From: Methylomusa anaerophila
Lineage (GTDB): Bacteria > Bacillota > Negativicutes > Sporomusales > Sporomusaceae
Length of the DNA stretch: 64,000 bases
Reading direction: 5' to 3'
Assembly: GCF_003966895.1 (NCBI RefSeq)
Contig: NZ_AP018449.1
Coordinates: 1,608,001-1,672,000 of the forward strand
Shown: piece by piece, positions 39,811 to 48,955 of the stretch
Layout: every line of letters begins with the position of its first letter
Numbering within the stretch: the stretch's first letter is position 1
Notes under the pieces: generated by a model
What the model was told of the DNA's origin: nothing
Seen by the model: only the letters and a program-made list of their open reading frames with translations
Databases searched by the model: none
Position numbers and translations under genes: made by a program

Positions 39811-41310
39811 ATGAAGCGAAACAGGCTGGGACTATGGCTTGTAAAAATTAGCGTTCTGTTGTACGGCGCTCTCATGCTCTACTGGCTGGCCACAGGGGTC
39901 AGACACTATTGGGCGGATTTAACGCTGCCGGTCCTGGCAACGCCGGCCCTGTGGATACTGCGGCCGGAAAGCTGGCTGTTTCTGCGGCTTGCGTTCTTCA
40001 TGCAGTTTTTGTACTACAGTTTCCGTGGCGTCCCATTTTTAATCTACGGTCTCATTGCGGCGGGACGGCCGTTGCCGTTTACCGGGGAAGACAGGATCAT
40101 TCTCCTCTGGCTGTTTCTGGCTGGCGCGTTTCTTGCCTGCGCCGTATTCATCCATAAAAACCGGAAGCTGTTTGCCGTAGAAGAACAAGAGGCCTCTAGG
40201 GAGCCGGAACAAGTTTCGTGGAAGCAGACCGTTGCCGTATTGCTGGCGTTCAGCATGCCGTTTCTGCCGCTGGCGGAACAAACCGCCTGGGCCACACTGG
40301 ACCCCAGGGTGCTTGACAATCGAGTGAACGTTAACGGGATACGGTTCAGTCCGGATGGCCAGAAGCTTGGCGTAATCAACCAAGGGGTATCCTGGACAAT
40401 CCATATCTGGGATATGAAGACCAGGACTTTCAAGCCGTTGCGGGCGGCGCGCAATGAGCCCATTAGCTCGCTGGCTTTCAGCGGCGACGGCAGGTACCTG
40501 GCCATGGGACAGATGATCAGCATGGGCGGTGTGGATTTCAATACGGTCAAGTATTTGGTTGATGTGGACCTGGTTGATTTGACCACCGGGGGTAGACGAA
40601 TGTTACAACGCAAAGAACCTCTCAGCTTTTTGCTGAATAAGGGTCCGGAGGTTTTAACGGTGGCGTTTAGTCCGGACAGCGCGTATCTGGCCTGCGCCAG
40701 GGGAGATATTGATGTCCAGATTGAGCTTTGGAATACCAACACCTGGGGCCTAACGCGCACCCTGGATACAAAGGCAGTCAATATGGATTATCATCCTATG
40801 GCCTACAGCCCGGACGGGAAATACCTGGCCACGGAAATGAGAAAGGCGGCGATCGGCCTATGGGATGTGGCGACGGGCACTCTGGTCAGCACCCTTAGCG
40901 AAGGCTATGGCGGATACATCAAAGAAATCGTCTACAGCCCGGACGGCCGCTATCTCGCCGTGGCGTTTAACAAACGCTGGTCCGCGTCCAAGGCCGGTAC
41001 GGAAAAAGGGTTTATCGACATCTGGGATACAAATACCGGCCAAATCTTCAAAACCATTGCGTGGGATTCCGACAGCAGGATCGGAGGCCTGTCCTACAGC
41101 CCGGACGGCAAATATATTGCCGCCTTTTTGCAACGGGAAGATTACGTAAGAATTTGGGATGTGGCCAGCGGCAGCCAGGCAGAGACCTTGCGGGGCCCGG
41201 TAATCGACAGCCCGGTGGTTGGGGTGGCGTTTAGTCCGGACGGCAAATACCTGGCGGTGGCCAGTGAGCAATATATCAAATTATATGACGCCCAAAAAAT
41301 CAGCCAGTGA
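39811..41310 (+). CDS. Membrane-anchored WD40-propeller protein, copy A
   Basis: Protein of 499 aa. The N-terminal third is hydrophobic with four predicted membrane segments (VKISVLLYGALMLYWLATGV, two between residues 35 and 80, RIILLWLFLAGAFLACAVFI, and a further hydrophobic stretch near 150). The rest is a beta-propeller of WD40-type blades (FSPDGQKLGVI, AYSPDGKYLATEM, IDIWDTNTGQIFKTI, VRIWDVASGSQAETL). Function unknown; propellers usually bind partner proteins. The 5' half is practically identical to copies B and C. It lies 156 bases after the lipase-effector gene and probably shares its transcript. A GGGGGG tract precedes the ATG. It might be a partner or immunity protein of the effector, which is inference. 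Confidence 0.85.
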   Translation: MKRNRLGLWLVKISVLLYGALMLYWLATGVRHYWADLTLPVLATPALWILRPESWLFLRLAFFMQFLYYSFRGVPFLIYGLIAAGRPLPFTGEDRIILLWLFLAGAFLACAVFIHKNRKLFAVEEQEASREPEQVSWKQTVAVLLAFSMPFLPLAEQTAWATLDPRVLDNRVNVNGIRFSPDGQKLGVINQGVSWTIHIWDMKTRTFKPLRAARNEPISSLAFSGDGRYLAMGQMISMGGVDFNTVKYLVDVDLVDLTTGGRRMLQRKEPLSFLLNKGPEVLTVAFSPDSAYLACARGDIDVQIELWNTNTWGLTRTLDTKAVNMDYHPMAYSPDGKYLATEMRKAAIGLWDVATGTLVSTLSEGYGGYIKEIVYSPDGRYLAVAFNKRWSASKAGTEKGFIDIWDTNTGQIFKTIAWDSDSRIGGLSYSPDGKYIAAFLQREDYVRIWDVASGSQAETLRGPVIDSPVVGVAFSPDGKYLAVASEQYIKLYDAQKISQ

Positions 41311-41402
41311 CAGGCTAGTTCGGTGCCGCCAGTCTCAAGGGGGGATTTTACAGGGAAAAACTATATGGCTGTGGCTGACCATAATGGGGGGTAAATGGTT
41401 TT

Positions 41403-42902
41403 ATGAAGCGAAACAGGCTGGGACTATGGCTTGTAAAAATTAGCGTTCTGTTGTACGGCGCTCTCATGCTCTACTGGCTGGCCACAGGGGTCAGACACTA
41501 TTGGGCGGATTTAACGCTGCCGGTCCTGGCAACGCCGGCCCTGTGGATACTGCGGCCGGAAAGCTGGCTGTTTCTGCGGCTTGCGTTCTTCATGCAGTTT
41601 TTGTACTACAGTTTCCGTGGCGTCCCATTTTTAATCTACGGTCTCATTGCGGCGGGACGGCCGTTGCCGTTTACCGGGGAAGACAGGATCATTCTCCTCT
41701 GGCTGTTTCTGGCTGGCGCGTTTCTTGCCTGCGCCGTATTCATCCATAAAAACCGGAAGCTGTTTGCCGTAGAAGAACAAGAGGCCTCTAGGGAGCCGGA
41801 ACAAGTTTCGTGGAAGCAGACCGTTGCCGTATTGCTGGCGTTCAGCATGCCGTTTCTGCCGCTGGCGGAACAAACCGCCTGGGCCACACTGGACCCCAGG
41901 GTGCTTGACAATCGAGTGAACGTTAACGGGATACGGTTCAGTCCGGATGGCCAGAAGCTTGGCGTAATCAACCAAGGGGTATCCTGGACAATCCATATCT
42001 GGGATATGAAGACCAGGACTTTCAAGCCGTTGCGGGCGGCGCGCAATGAGCCCATTAGCTCGCTGGCTTTCAGCGGCGACGGCAGGTACCTGGCCATGGG
42101 ACAGATGATCAACATGGGCGGTGTGAATTCCAATACGGTTAAGAATTTGGTTGATATGGATCTGGTTGATTTGACCACCGGAGGCAGGCGGATGTTACAA
42201 CGCAAAGAACCTCTCAGCTTTTTGCTGAATACGACTCCGGAGGTTTTAGCGGTGGCGTTTAGCCCGGACAACACGTATCTGGCCTGCGCCAGGGGAAATG
42301 ACGATGTCCAGATTGAGCTTTGGAATACCAACACCTGGGGCCTGACGCGCACCCTGGATACAAAGGCAGTCAATACGGATTATCATCCTATGGCCTACAG
42401 CCCGGACGGGAAATACCTGGCCACGGAAATGAGAAAGGCGGCGATCGGCCTATGGAATGTGGCGACGGGCACTCTGGTCAGTACCCTTAGCGAAGGCTAT
42501 GGCGGATACATCAAAGAAATCGCCTACAGCCCGGACGGCCGCTATCTCGCCGTGGCGTTTAACAAACGCTGGTCCGCGTCCAAGGCCGGTACGGAAAAAG
42601 GGTTTATCGACATCTGGGATACAAATACCGGCCAAATCTTCAAAACCATTGCGTGGGATTCCGACAGCAGGATCGGAGGCCTGTCCTACAGCCCGGACGG
42701 CAAATATATTGCCGCCTTTTTGCAACGGGAAGATTACGTAAGAATTTGGGATGTGGCCAGCGGCAGCCAGGCGGAGACCTTGCGGGGCCCGGTAATCGAC
42801 AGCCCGGTGGTTGGGGTGGCGTTTAGTCCGGACGGCAAATACCTGGCGGTGGCCAGTGAGCAATATATCAAATTATATGACGCCCAAAAAATCAGCCAGT
42901 GA
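41403..42902 (+). CDS. Membrane-anchored WD40-propeller protein, copy B
   Basis: Intact 499-aa duplicate of copy A. The membrane half is identical; differences cluster between residues about 230 and 295 (for example GGVNSNTVKNLVDMD and NTTPEVLAVAFSPDNTY, against GGVDFNTVKYLVDVD and NKGPEVLTVAFSPDSAY in copy A). The C-terminal blades are again nearly identical. The upstream 36 bases, including TGGCTGACCATAATGGGGGG, are shared with copies A and C, while the sequence before that matches the leader of DGT-repeat protein 1. Function unknown, as for copy A. Confidence 0.85.
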   Translation: MKRNRLGLWLVKISVLLYGALMLYWLATGVRHYWADLTLPVLATPALWILRPESWLFLRLAFFMQFLYYSFRGVPFLIYGLIAAGRPLPFTGEDRIILLWLFLAGAFLACAVFIHKNRKLFAVEEQEASREPEQVSWKQTVAVLLAFSMPFLPLAEQTAWATLDPRVLDNRVNVNGIRFSPDGQKLGVINQGVSWTIHIWDMKTRTFKPLRAARNEPISSLAFSGDGRYLAMGQMINMGGVNSNTVKNLVDMDLVDLTTGGRRMLQRKEPLSFLLNTTPEVLAVAFSPDNTYLACARGNDDVQIELWNTNTWGLTRTLDTKAVNTDYHPMAYSPDGKYLATEMRKAAIGLWNVATGTLVSTLSEGYGGYIKEIAYSPDGRYLAVAFNKRWSASKAGTEKGFIDIWDTNTGQIFKTIAWDSDSRIGGLSYSPDGKYIAAFLQREDYVRIWDVASGSQAETLRGPVIDSPVVGVAFSPDGKYLAVASEQYIKLYDAQKISQ

Positions 42903-43006
42903 CAGGGCTAGTTCGGTATCGCCAGTCTCAAGGTTTTCAATGTTATAGTAAATTGTAGTAAAAAAACACTTAAAGAGTACTTTATTTAGAGAGGAGATTA
43001 AAAAAA

Positions 43007-45355
43007 ATGGGTGGAGGCGGATGGGTAGCCCAGGCGCTGGGGATCATATTTCCCCCCTTGCAGCCGATAGTCCAATACTATAGCGCGGCGGTAGCCATAG
43101 AACATGGCGATGTACTGGGCCTGATAACCAATATCGGCGCAAGTATCGGCATACCCCAGGAAACAATCAATTATATTGCGGAGGCGCAATCTGTCGTAAC
43201 TGCCAGTCAGACCAACGATTGGGCGAGTATCCTGGCCGGCACGGTCGGCAAGCAGCTCGGCATTGACGTGGGTACACGCAAATTCATTTCGGAAGCCCAA
43301 GTGGTTTATAACACGGCCGAGAACGGCTTGGAAGGATTTCTGGCAAGCGGTTTTGTCCAGCAACAGACTCTGAATTATCTTAGTCATGTTTTTCCCCCGC
43401 CGCCGAAAGTTATGCCGGACGGCACTCTTCGGCAGACCTTCTATGACGGCAGCATTAGGGATGTTGCCCCGGACAACACGATAAGAGAGATTTCAGCAGA
43501 GGGCGTTATAACGGTCACTGAAACTGACGGCACCAAAACCGTCTATATACCCAACGGCCCGACAACGGTCTATACGCCGGACGGTTCCGTAATCACTTGG
43601 AGGGATGGCATTCAAATTTTGACCGGCCCGGACGGCACCACTGTAACGACTTACCTGGACGGCTCCCGGCACACAATTATGCCGGACGGAACGCAATTAA
43701 TATGGGCGGCCGACGGCAGCCAAACCGTGATCGCCCCGGATGGATCCCGAATCGTGTACGGGTCTGACGGTTCCAGCACGATTTATGCAGCGGACGGCAG
43801 CATCGATATGTTTGCGGCAGACGGCACCGAAACGTTGTACGAGATCGACGGAACGACAACAGTGAAGACGTCCGACGGCAGAGTCACAATCACAACAGCC
43901 GACGGCGCTGTAACGGTGCTTGACTCCGACGGTAAGCGGACAAAGTATGACACCAATGGCACTACAACGGTGTTTGAGACCGATGGCACGCAGATCAGTA
44001 CTTTGCCGGGCGGTACTGAGACGGTGGTTGAAGAAAATGGTGCGAAAATGGTGCAAGGGGCGGATGGCAGTACAACGGAGTATGCCGTAAACGGTGACCG
44101 AACAATAGCCATGGCGAACGGTTGTCAACTGCTGACAACGGCTGATGGCAACCAAGCATTGACAACGGCAGACGGCAACCAGGTGATATTTGATGACAAC
44201 GGTAACCTGATGGTGACAACGGCAGACGGCAATCAAATTAATTTGACAACGGTAGACGGCAGTCCTGTATCGACGACGGTGGGTGACGCCCAAGTGATCA
44301 ACACGGCTGAAGGCTTCCGGGCAGTAGCAACGGCATCAGGCGACTTATTATTGGCGATGGGAGACGATGCCCAGGCGTTGGCTGGGGGAAGTGGCAGCGA
44401 TGTGGTGACTGAGCAGGATGGTGACCTGCTGGCGACTGCACCGAACTATACCGGGGATGCATCTGATACGACGCTAACGGTGCAGGGAGAAGGAGATGAA
44501 AGTAGCCCGACTTATAATTTCCAGATGAAGGTGACTGATCCGGAAGCCATTAGGCAGTTTCTTAGTAATAATAACACCGGTACTGCACCGGAGAACAATA
44601 GTGTTAATCTGTTCCAATGGATTGGCGGAAACGGTAAAGATGTAACGACGAATATGGTGTCAGTTTTAGGTGGCGCCCGTGCGGGATTTCTTACTACAGC
44701 AACATTGCTGGCATTTGACCCAGCCAATCCCAAACGGGCGGAGAGAGTTGGTGCTGCTGTGGGAGTAACGGCGGCTTATGGGATAAACCTGGGTCTAACG
44801 CAGAGATACCATCCGGGTGATAACTGGCTTTTAAGTCAAACGCTCGATCTTGGGGGAACTGCAGTCAAGTTGTATACAAAGTCTGAAACGGTGGCAAGAT
44901 TTTTCTCGTATCTTTCCGTAGCAACAGATTTAGGTCAGCCTATTCCTGATGATACCGGCACCCAGCCCCCGGAAGCGGATAAACCGACGATTGACATATA
45001 TGTCGGTGACGATTTACCGCAAACCTCAGAAGGGACTCTGCTTCTTCAGGGCACGTTAACCCCGTCTATTCAAAATAATCAGCCACCTCCGGTTTCCTTC
45101 CAGTTGCAGGTAAACTGGCCTGTCCAACAAAATAATATACAATTAAACGGCAATGATGTTGTACCTGATTCTAATTTGCTGTTGAGCGATACCCTGACCA
45201 GTTATATCGCCAGCTTTGTGGCGGAGAGTAATGATACGGGAGCATTGCTGACATCCAATAATTCTGGAATACAGGGAGATGGCTCTACCAATCCGCTTAT
45301 CATTGCTGCTACCGGCGCTGAACTTTTTAACCAAAATCAATCTAAGGTGGCCTAG
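43007..45355 (+). CDS. DGT-repeat protein 2 with a different C-terminal domain
   Basis: Protein of 782 aa. Its first 120 residues are almost identical to DGT-repeat protein 1, including the MGGGGW start, and the DGT beta-repeats run to about residue 450. The lipase is replaced by an unrelated region: a hydrophobic stretch (ARAGFLTTATLLAF; GAAVGVTAAYGINLGLTQRY) followed by a proline-rich segment. The tail FVAESNDTGALLTSNNSG...NQNQSKVA matches that of protein 1. I do not recognise the variable region; the hydrophobic part might insert into membranes. The leader with AGAGAGGAGATTAAAAAAA is duplicated from protein 1. Predicted type I secreted. Confidence 0.82.
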   Translation: MGGGGWVAQALGIIFPPLQPIVQYYSAAVAIEHGDVLGLITNIGASIGIPQETINYIAEAQSVVTASQTNDWASILAGTVGKQLGIDVGTRKFISEAQVVYNTAENGLEGFLASGFVQQQTLNYLSHVFPPPPKVMPDGTLRQTFYDGSIRDVAPDNTIREISAEGVITVTETDGTKTVYIPNGPTTVYTPDGSVITWRDGIQILTGPDGTTVTTYLDGSRHTIMPDGTQLIWAADGSQTVIAPDGSRIVYGSDGSSTIYAADGSIDMFAADGTETLYEIDGTTTVKTSDGRVTITTADGAVTVLDSDGKRTKYDTNGTTTVFETDGTQISTLPGGTETVVEENGAKMVQGADGSTTEYAVNGDRTIAMANGCQLLTTADGNQALTTADGNQVIFDDNGNLMVTTADGNQINLTTVDGSPVSTTVGDAQVINTAEGFRAVATASGDLLLAMGDDAQALAGGSGSDVVTEQDGDLLATAPNYTGDASDTTLTVQGEGDESSPTYNFQMKVTDPEAIRQFLSNNNTGTAPENNSVNLFQWIGGNGKDVTTNMVSVLGGARAGFLTTATLLAFDPANPKRAERVGAAVGVTAAYGINLGLTQRYHPGDNWLLSQTLDLGGTAVKLYTKSETVARFFSYLSVATDLGQPIPDDTGTQPPEADKPTIDIYVGDDLPQTSEGTLLLQGTLTPSIQNNQPPPVSFQLQVNWPVQQNNIQLNGNDVVPDSNLLLSDTLTSYIASFVAESNDTGALLTSNNSGIQGDGSTNPLIIAATGAELFNQNQSKVA

Positions 45356-45372
45356 CATCTTTGGCTGTGTTT

Positions 45373-45431
45373 CGTAGAACTTCCTTTGCGACTATCGGTA
45401 GGAATGCCGGTAAGACCAAAGGAGTTCTACG
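45373..45431 (+). repeat. Conserved post-DGT-gene hairpin, copy 2
   Basis: CGTAGAACT (45373-45381) pairs perfectly with AGTTCTACG (45423-45431), extended by CCTTTG/CAAAGG. It starts 17 bases after the stop of DGT-repeat protein 2, the same offset as copy 1. It may be a 3' mRNA stabiliser, terminator or processing element. Confidence 0.6.
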
Positions 45432-45475
45432 ATTCGCCCTTGGGTCACCAGAGTTGATTTATTTACGGAGGGATT

Positions 45476-46489
45476 ATGATAATTCGCTGGCTTTCTTTTG
45501 GCCGTTCTCTGGCCAAAGGTATCGGGCACTATCAAAGAGGCGCCTATACAGAGGCATTAGACGCACTGAACGCGGCTGTCAAAATAAAGGAAAGTGATTT
45601 TCTGGTCCAATTCTGGCTGTTGCGGACCAGCGTGCGGCTGGGGCGCCGGGAAGATGCGCGCAGGTATGCGGCCAACTGCATGTCCTGGAGAGTGGATCTT
45701 GCTGAGTTGGTCAGTCCCTGGCAACAAGCCGCCAACGGGGAAACTATGTCCGATGACGGTCTGGCAAGACTGGACACGGCAGCAGACCAACTATTGGCTT
45801 ACCACCAATGGGAGGACAAACCGATAAGCTTGTCCCGGGTAGCTGCAATGTTTGGCCTTTGGCTGGGTTTATTAATGTTAATAAGTGTTGTGTATAACGT
45901 AGGCAAATACTTGATTTTTTCCGTTCCTCCATTTACACGTGCGCCGATTCAACACCTTCTTTACATAGAGTTAGTATTCAAAATTCTTTCTATTTTGCTT
46001 TATTGGAAATATTTCTGGCGACCAAACATTCGTACGAGTGGATGGCTAACACTCAGACGCCATGTTGAAATCAGCTTTAGTCTTATGCGAAATAGAGCGT
46101 TCATACGGCTATGTGTTATTGTGGTCGCGTGGAGTATTATAACAGTGATACTTATGCAATTGTTTGGTGAAGGTCTGGCCCCACAGGGCTATTTGCAGTT
46201 TCCGATAATTAACATAATTACAGGATTAATAATAGCTCCAATATGTGAGGAACTAATGTTTCGTAAAGTGCTGTTTACCTATCTGAGACAGTATAGCAGA
46301 ACAGGAGCCTACGTTGTCGTTACTCTAGCTTTCTATTTGGCTCATGGTATTAATAGTGGATTGTGGCTTATGGTTGCTTCTGTTATTTTGTGTTTTGCCT
46401 ACGAGCAGCAGAATACTATCGATGCCGCCATAATATCACATATTTTAATTAATTTAGTGATTATTATTCATATTTATCTTTATTATTAA
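45476..46489 (+). CDS. TPR-like/CPBP intramembrane protease family protein, copy A
   Basis: Protein of 337 aa. Residues about 1-110 form a soluble helical region with a TPR-like repeat (GIGHYQRGAYTEALDALNAA). Several membrane segments and a CPBP (Abi, PF02517) domain follow, with EELMFRKVLF near residue 258, FYLAHG near 286 and the third motif SHILIN near 320. CPBP proteins are glutamic-type intramembrane proteases; the family includes bacteriocin self-immunity proteins and CAAX-processing enzymes. ACGGAGGGATT precedes the ATG. It follows DGT-repeat protein 2 directly, so a role in immunity to, or processing of, that product is plausible but unproven. Confidence 0.85.
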   Translation: MIIRWLSFGRSLAKGIGHYQRGAYTEALDALNAAVKIKESDFLVQFWLLRTSVRLGRREDARRYAANCMSWRVDLAELVSPWQQAANGETMSDDGLARLDTAADQLLAYHQWEDKPISLSRVAAMFGLWLGLLMLISVVYNVGKYLIFSVPPFTRAPIQHLLYIELVFKILSILLYWKYFWRPNIRTSGWLTLRRHVEISFSLMRNRAFIRLCVIVVAWSIITVILMQLFGEGLAPQGYLQFPIINIITGLIIAPICEELMFRKVLFTYLRQYSRTGAYVVVTLAFYLAHGINSGLWLMVASVILCFAYEQQNTIDAAIISHILINLVIIIHIYLYY

Positions 46490-46598
46490 CCTGGTTGCAA
46501 AAAAACAAAGATAATTCTCGGCTAGCCGTACTATCGCAGTGCTCAGCGGTATAACTAAATCAATCGGAGGAAGCGTAACATTTATTTACGGAGGGATT

Positions 46599-47615
46599 AT
46601 GATAATTCGCTGGCTTTCTTTTGGCCGTTCTCTGGCCAAAGGTATTGGGCACTATCAAAGAGGCGCCTATACAGAGGCATTAGACGCACTGAACGCGGCG
46701 GTAAAAATAAAGGAAAGTGATTTTCTGGTCCAATTCTGGCTGTTGCGGACGAGCGTACGGCTGGGGCGCCGGGAAGATGCGCGCAGGTATGCAGCCAACT
46801 GTATGTCCTGGAGAGTGGATCTTGCTGAGCTGATCAGTCCCTGGCAACAAGCCGCCAACGGGGAAACTATGTCCGATGACGGGCTGGCAAGACTTGACGC
46901 GGCGGCAGACCAACTATTGGCTTACCACCAATGGGAGGACAAACCGATAAGCTTGTCCCGGGTAGCTGCAATGTTTGGCCTTTGGCTGGGTTTATTGCTA
47001 TTGATAAGTCTGGTGTATATCGCAGGCGAATATCTGATTTTTTCAATTCGTCCATTTACCCGTGTGCCAATGCAACATCTACTGTATATTGGTTTAATAT
47101 TCGAAACCCTCTCCATTTTACTTTACGGCAAATATTCTTGGCGGCCGAATATTCGTACGAACGGATGGCTGACATTAAGGCGCTATGTGGCAGTTACCCT
47201 CAGTCTTATGCGAAATGGAACATTCATACGGCTAAGTATCATTGTAATCTTGTTCTATATTAGTAAGGCAGTGCTGGGCAGTTGGGTTGGTGAAGATCAG
47301 CCCCCCCCACGCCCATTTTTTGAGTTTCCAATCATTAGCATCTTTTTAGTGTTAGCAACAGGGCCGGTTCAGGAGGAACTGATGTTTCGCAAAGTGCTGT
47401 TTACCTATTTGAGACAGTACAGCAGAACAGGAGCTTACATCCTTGTTGCATTAGCCTTCTATTTGACTCACGGTCTTAATAGTGGATTATGGATTATGGT
47501 TGCGTCCGTTTTTTTCTGCTTAGCCTACGAGCAGCACAATACCATAATTGCTTCGATCGTATTGCATGTTCTGATAAATACAATGGCAGTTATCAAAATA
47601 TATTTTTTCCCATAG
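46599..47615 (+). CDS. TPR-like/CPBP intramembrane protease family protein, copy B
   Basis: Protein of 338 aa. The first 130 residues are nearly identical to copy A, but the membrane CPBP half is clearly diverged while keeping the motifs: QEELMFRKVLF, FYLTHG and the final histidine helix (LHVLINTM). The same ribosome site and start (TTTACGGAGGGATT before ATG at 46599) as copies A and C; the frame open from 46539 is rejected. This conserved-head, variable-membrane-domain layout is what diversifying immunity families look like. Confidence 0.84.
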   Translation: MIIRWLSFGRSLAKGIGHYQRGAYTEALDALNAAVKIKESDFLVQFWLLRTSVRLGRREDARRYAANCMSWRVDLAELISPWQQAANGETMSDDGLARLDAAADQLLAYHQWEDKPISLSRVAAMFGLWLGLLLLISLVYIAGEYLIFSIRPFTRVPMQHLLYIGLIFETLSILLYGKYSWRPNIRTNGWLTLRRYVAVTLSLMRNGTFIRLSIIVILFYISKAVLGSWVGEDQPPPRPFFEFPIISIFLVLATGPVQEELMFRKVLFTYLRQYSRTGAYILVALAFYLTHGLNSGLWIMVASVFFCLAYEQHNTIIASIVLHVLINTMAVIKIYFFP

Positions 47616-47656
47616 CCGGAGTCGGGGGCTGATGCTTTGTTCAAGGCTAAAGGTGA

Positions 47657-47728
47657 ATCAGCAGTTCTCTTGTTTACGCTACTGTCGGCGATGAACCCCA
47701 TGACCAGAACCAGTCTAAGGCTGCGTAG
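47657..47728 (+). pseudogene. Relic of a third DGT-repeat protein: C-terminal tail only
   Basis: The frame 47657-47728 encodes ISSSLVYATVGDEPHDQNQ followed by SKAA and TAG. It aligns with the conserved tail of DGT-repeat proteins 1 and 2 (SLLVTTAGNELYNQDQTKAA; NPLIIAATGAELFNQNQSK). There is no start, and a stop lies just upstream. It sits immediately before CPBP copy C, just as DGT-repeat protein 2 precedes copy A. Confidence 0.65.
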
Positions 47729-47746
47729 TATTTTTACGGAGGGATT

Positions 47747-48931
47747 ATGATAATTCGCTGGCTTTCTTTTGGCCGTTCTCTGGCCAAAGGTATCGGGCAC
47801 TATCAAAGAGGCGCCTATACAGAGGCATTAGACGCACTGAACGCGGCTGTCAAAATAAAGGAAAGTGATTTTCTGGTCCAATTCTGGCTGTTGCGGACCA
47901 GCGTGCGGCTGGGGCGCCGGGAAGATGCGGGCAGGTATGCAGCCAACTGTATGTCCTGGAGAGCGGATCTTGCTGAGTTGATCAGTCCCTGGCAACAAGC
48001 CGCCAAGGGGGAAACTATGTCCGATGACGGGCTGGCTGGACTTGACGCGGCAGCAGACCGTTTGTTGGCTTACCACCAATGGGAGGACAAACCGATAAGC
48101 TTGTCCCGGGTAGCCTCTATGTTTGGCCTTTGGCTGGGTTTATTGATGTTGATAAGTGTTGTGTATAACTTAGGCAAATATCTGATCTTTTCAATTTCTC
48201 CAGTTACTCCTGCACCGATTCAGGATGTTCTTTATTATGCATTAATATTCAAAACTCTATCAATTTTACTTTATTGGAAATATTTCTGGCGGCCAAACAT
48301 TCATACGAACGGATGGCTAATATTCAGGCGTCATGTGGCACTTGCCTTCAGTGTTATGCGAAATAGAGCATTCATTCGGTTATATGTTGAGGTAGTCTTG
48401 TTTATTATTACCCTAATAATAATTAGAAAATGGGGTGGTAACGATCTATACCCGCAGGAATATTTTCAGTTTCCAATCATTCAGATTATTTTATTATTAA
48501 TATTAGGTCCAATTAGTGAGGAACTAATATTTCGCAAAGTGCTGTTTACCTATTTGAGACAATACAGCAGCTTGGGAGCTTATATCTTCGTAGCGCTGGC
48601 TTACTATTTGTTCCATGATATTAGTAGCAGCGGGATATGGCATTTCGTAGCGTCCATTTTCATGTGCTTGGTTTATGAACAGCAGAATACCATAATTGCC
48701 CCTATGATATTACATTTTTTGATAAATTTTGTGATGCTTATCAACATATATATATTTTTGCATAGCCGGGAATATTGGATCAAACCAAGGCAGCATAGCA
48801 TTTTTTGTGCACAGGCCGTAGAACCTTCTTGGGCCGTTGGCATAGACCAGCAGGAGCAGGGGGGTTCCACGACCGTCACATTTTCAAAAGATTGTTTTAT
48901 TGTCCGCACGACTATAGATAGCCGTGGCTGA
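47747..48931 (+). CDS. TPR-like/CPBP intramembrane protease family protein, copy C, with read-through C-terminus
   Basis: Frame of 394 aa. The N-terminal 130 residues match copies A and B; the CPBP half has SEELIFRKVLF, YYLFHD and LHFLIN. The last 55 residues (SREYWIKPRQHSIFCAQAV...) do not belong to the family. They read out of frame through a DGT-gene tail relic and the conserved hairpin, because the copy B stop (CCATAG) is out of frame here (GCATAG). A small indel near 48758 thus probably extended the protein. Whether it is functional is unclear. Confidence 0.75.
   Translation: MIIRWLSFGRSLAKGIGHYQRGAYTEALDALNAAVKIKESDFLVQFWLLRTSVRLGRREDAGRYAANCMSWRADLAELISPWQQAAKGETMSDDGLAGLDAAADRLLAYHQWEDKPISLSRVASMFGLWLGLLMLISVVYNLGKYLIFSISPVTPAPIQDVLYYALIFKTLSILLYWKYFWRPNIHTNGWLIFRRHVALAFSVMRNRAFIRLYVEVVLFIITLIIIRKWGGNDLYPQEYFQFPIIQIILLLILGPISEELIFRKVLFTYLRQYSSLGAYIFVALAYYLFHDISSSGIWHFVASIFMCLVYEQQNTIIAPMILHFLINFVMLINIYIFLHSREYWIKPRQHSIFCAQAVEPSWAVGIDQQEQGGSTTVTFSKDCFIVRTTIDSRG
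48764..48798 (+). pseudogene. Relic of a fourth DGT-repeat protein: last codons only
   Basis: Codons ending 48796-48798 read ILDQTKAA-stop. The nucleotides ACCAAGGCAGCATAGCATTT match the 3' end of DGT-repeat protein 1 (39635-39660). They are followed by the same hairpin and WD40 leader as at 39660-39810. The upstream DGT gene was apparently deleted and a CPBP gene joined here. Confidence 0.65.
48817..48871 (+). repeat. Conserved post-DGT-gene hairpin, copy 3
   Basis: CGTAGAAC (48817-48824) with GTTCCACG (48864-48871). Against copy 1 the inner stem changes from GCTGG/CCGGC to GTTGG/CCAGC, which keeps pairing. It follows the fourth DGT relic and precedes WD40 copy C. Confidence 0.55.
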
Positions 48932-48955
48932 CCATAATGGGGGGTAAATGGTTTT

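Noticed and set aside
40510..42310. Diversity-generating retroelement targeting the WD40 genes
   Set aside because: There is no reverse transcriptase or template repeat in the window, and the substitutions are not restricted to adenine positions.
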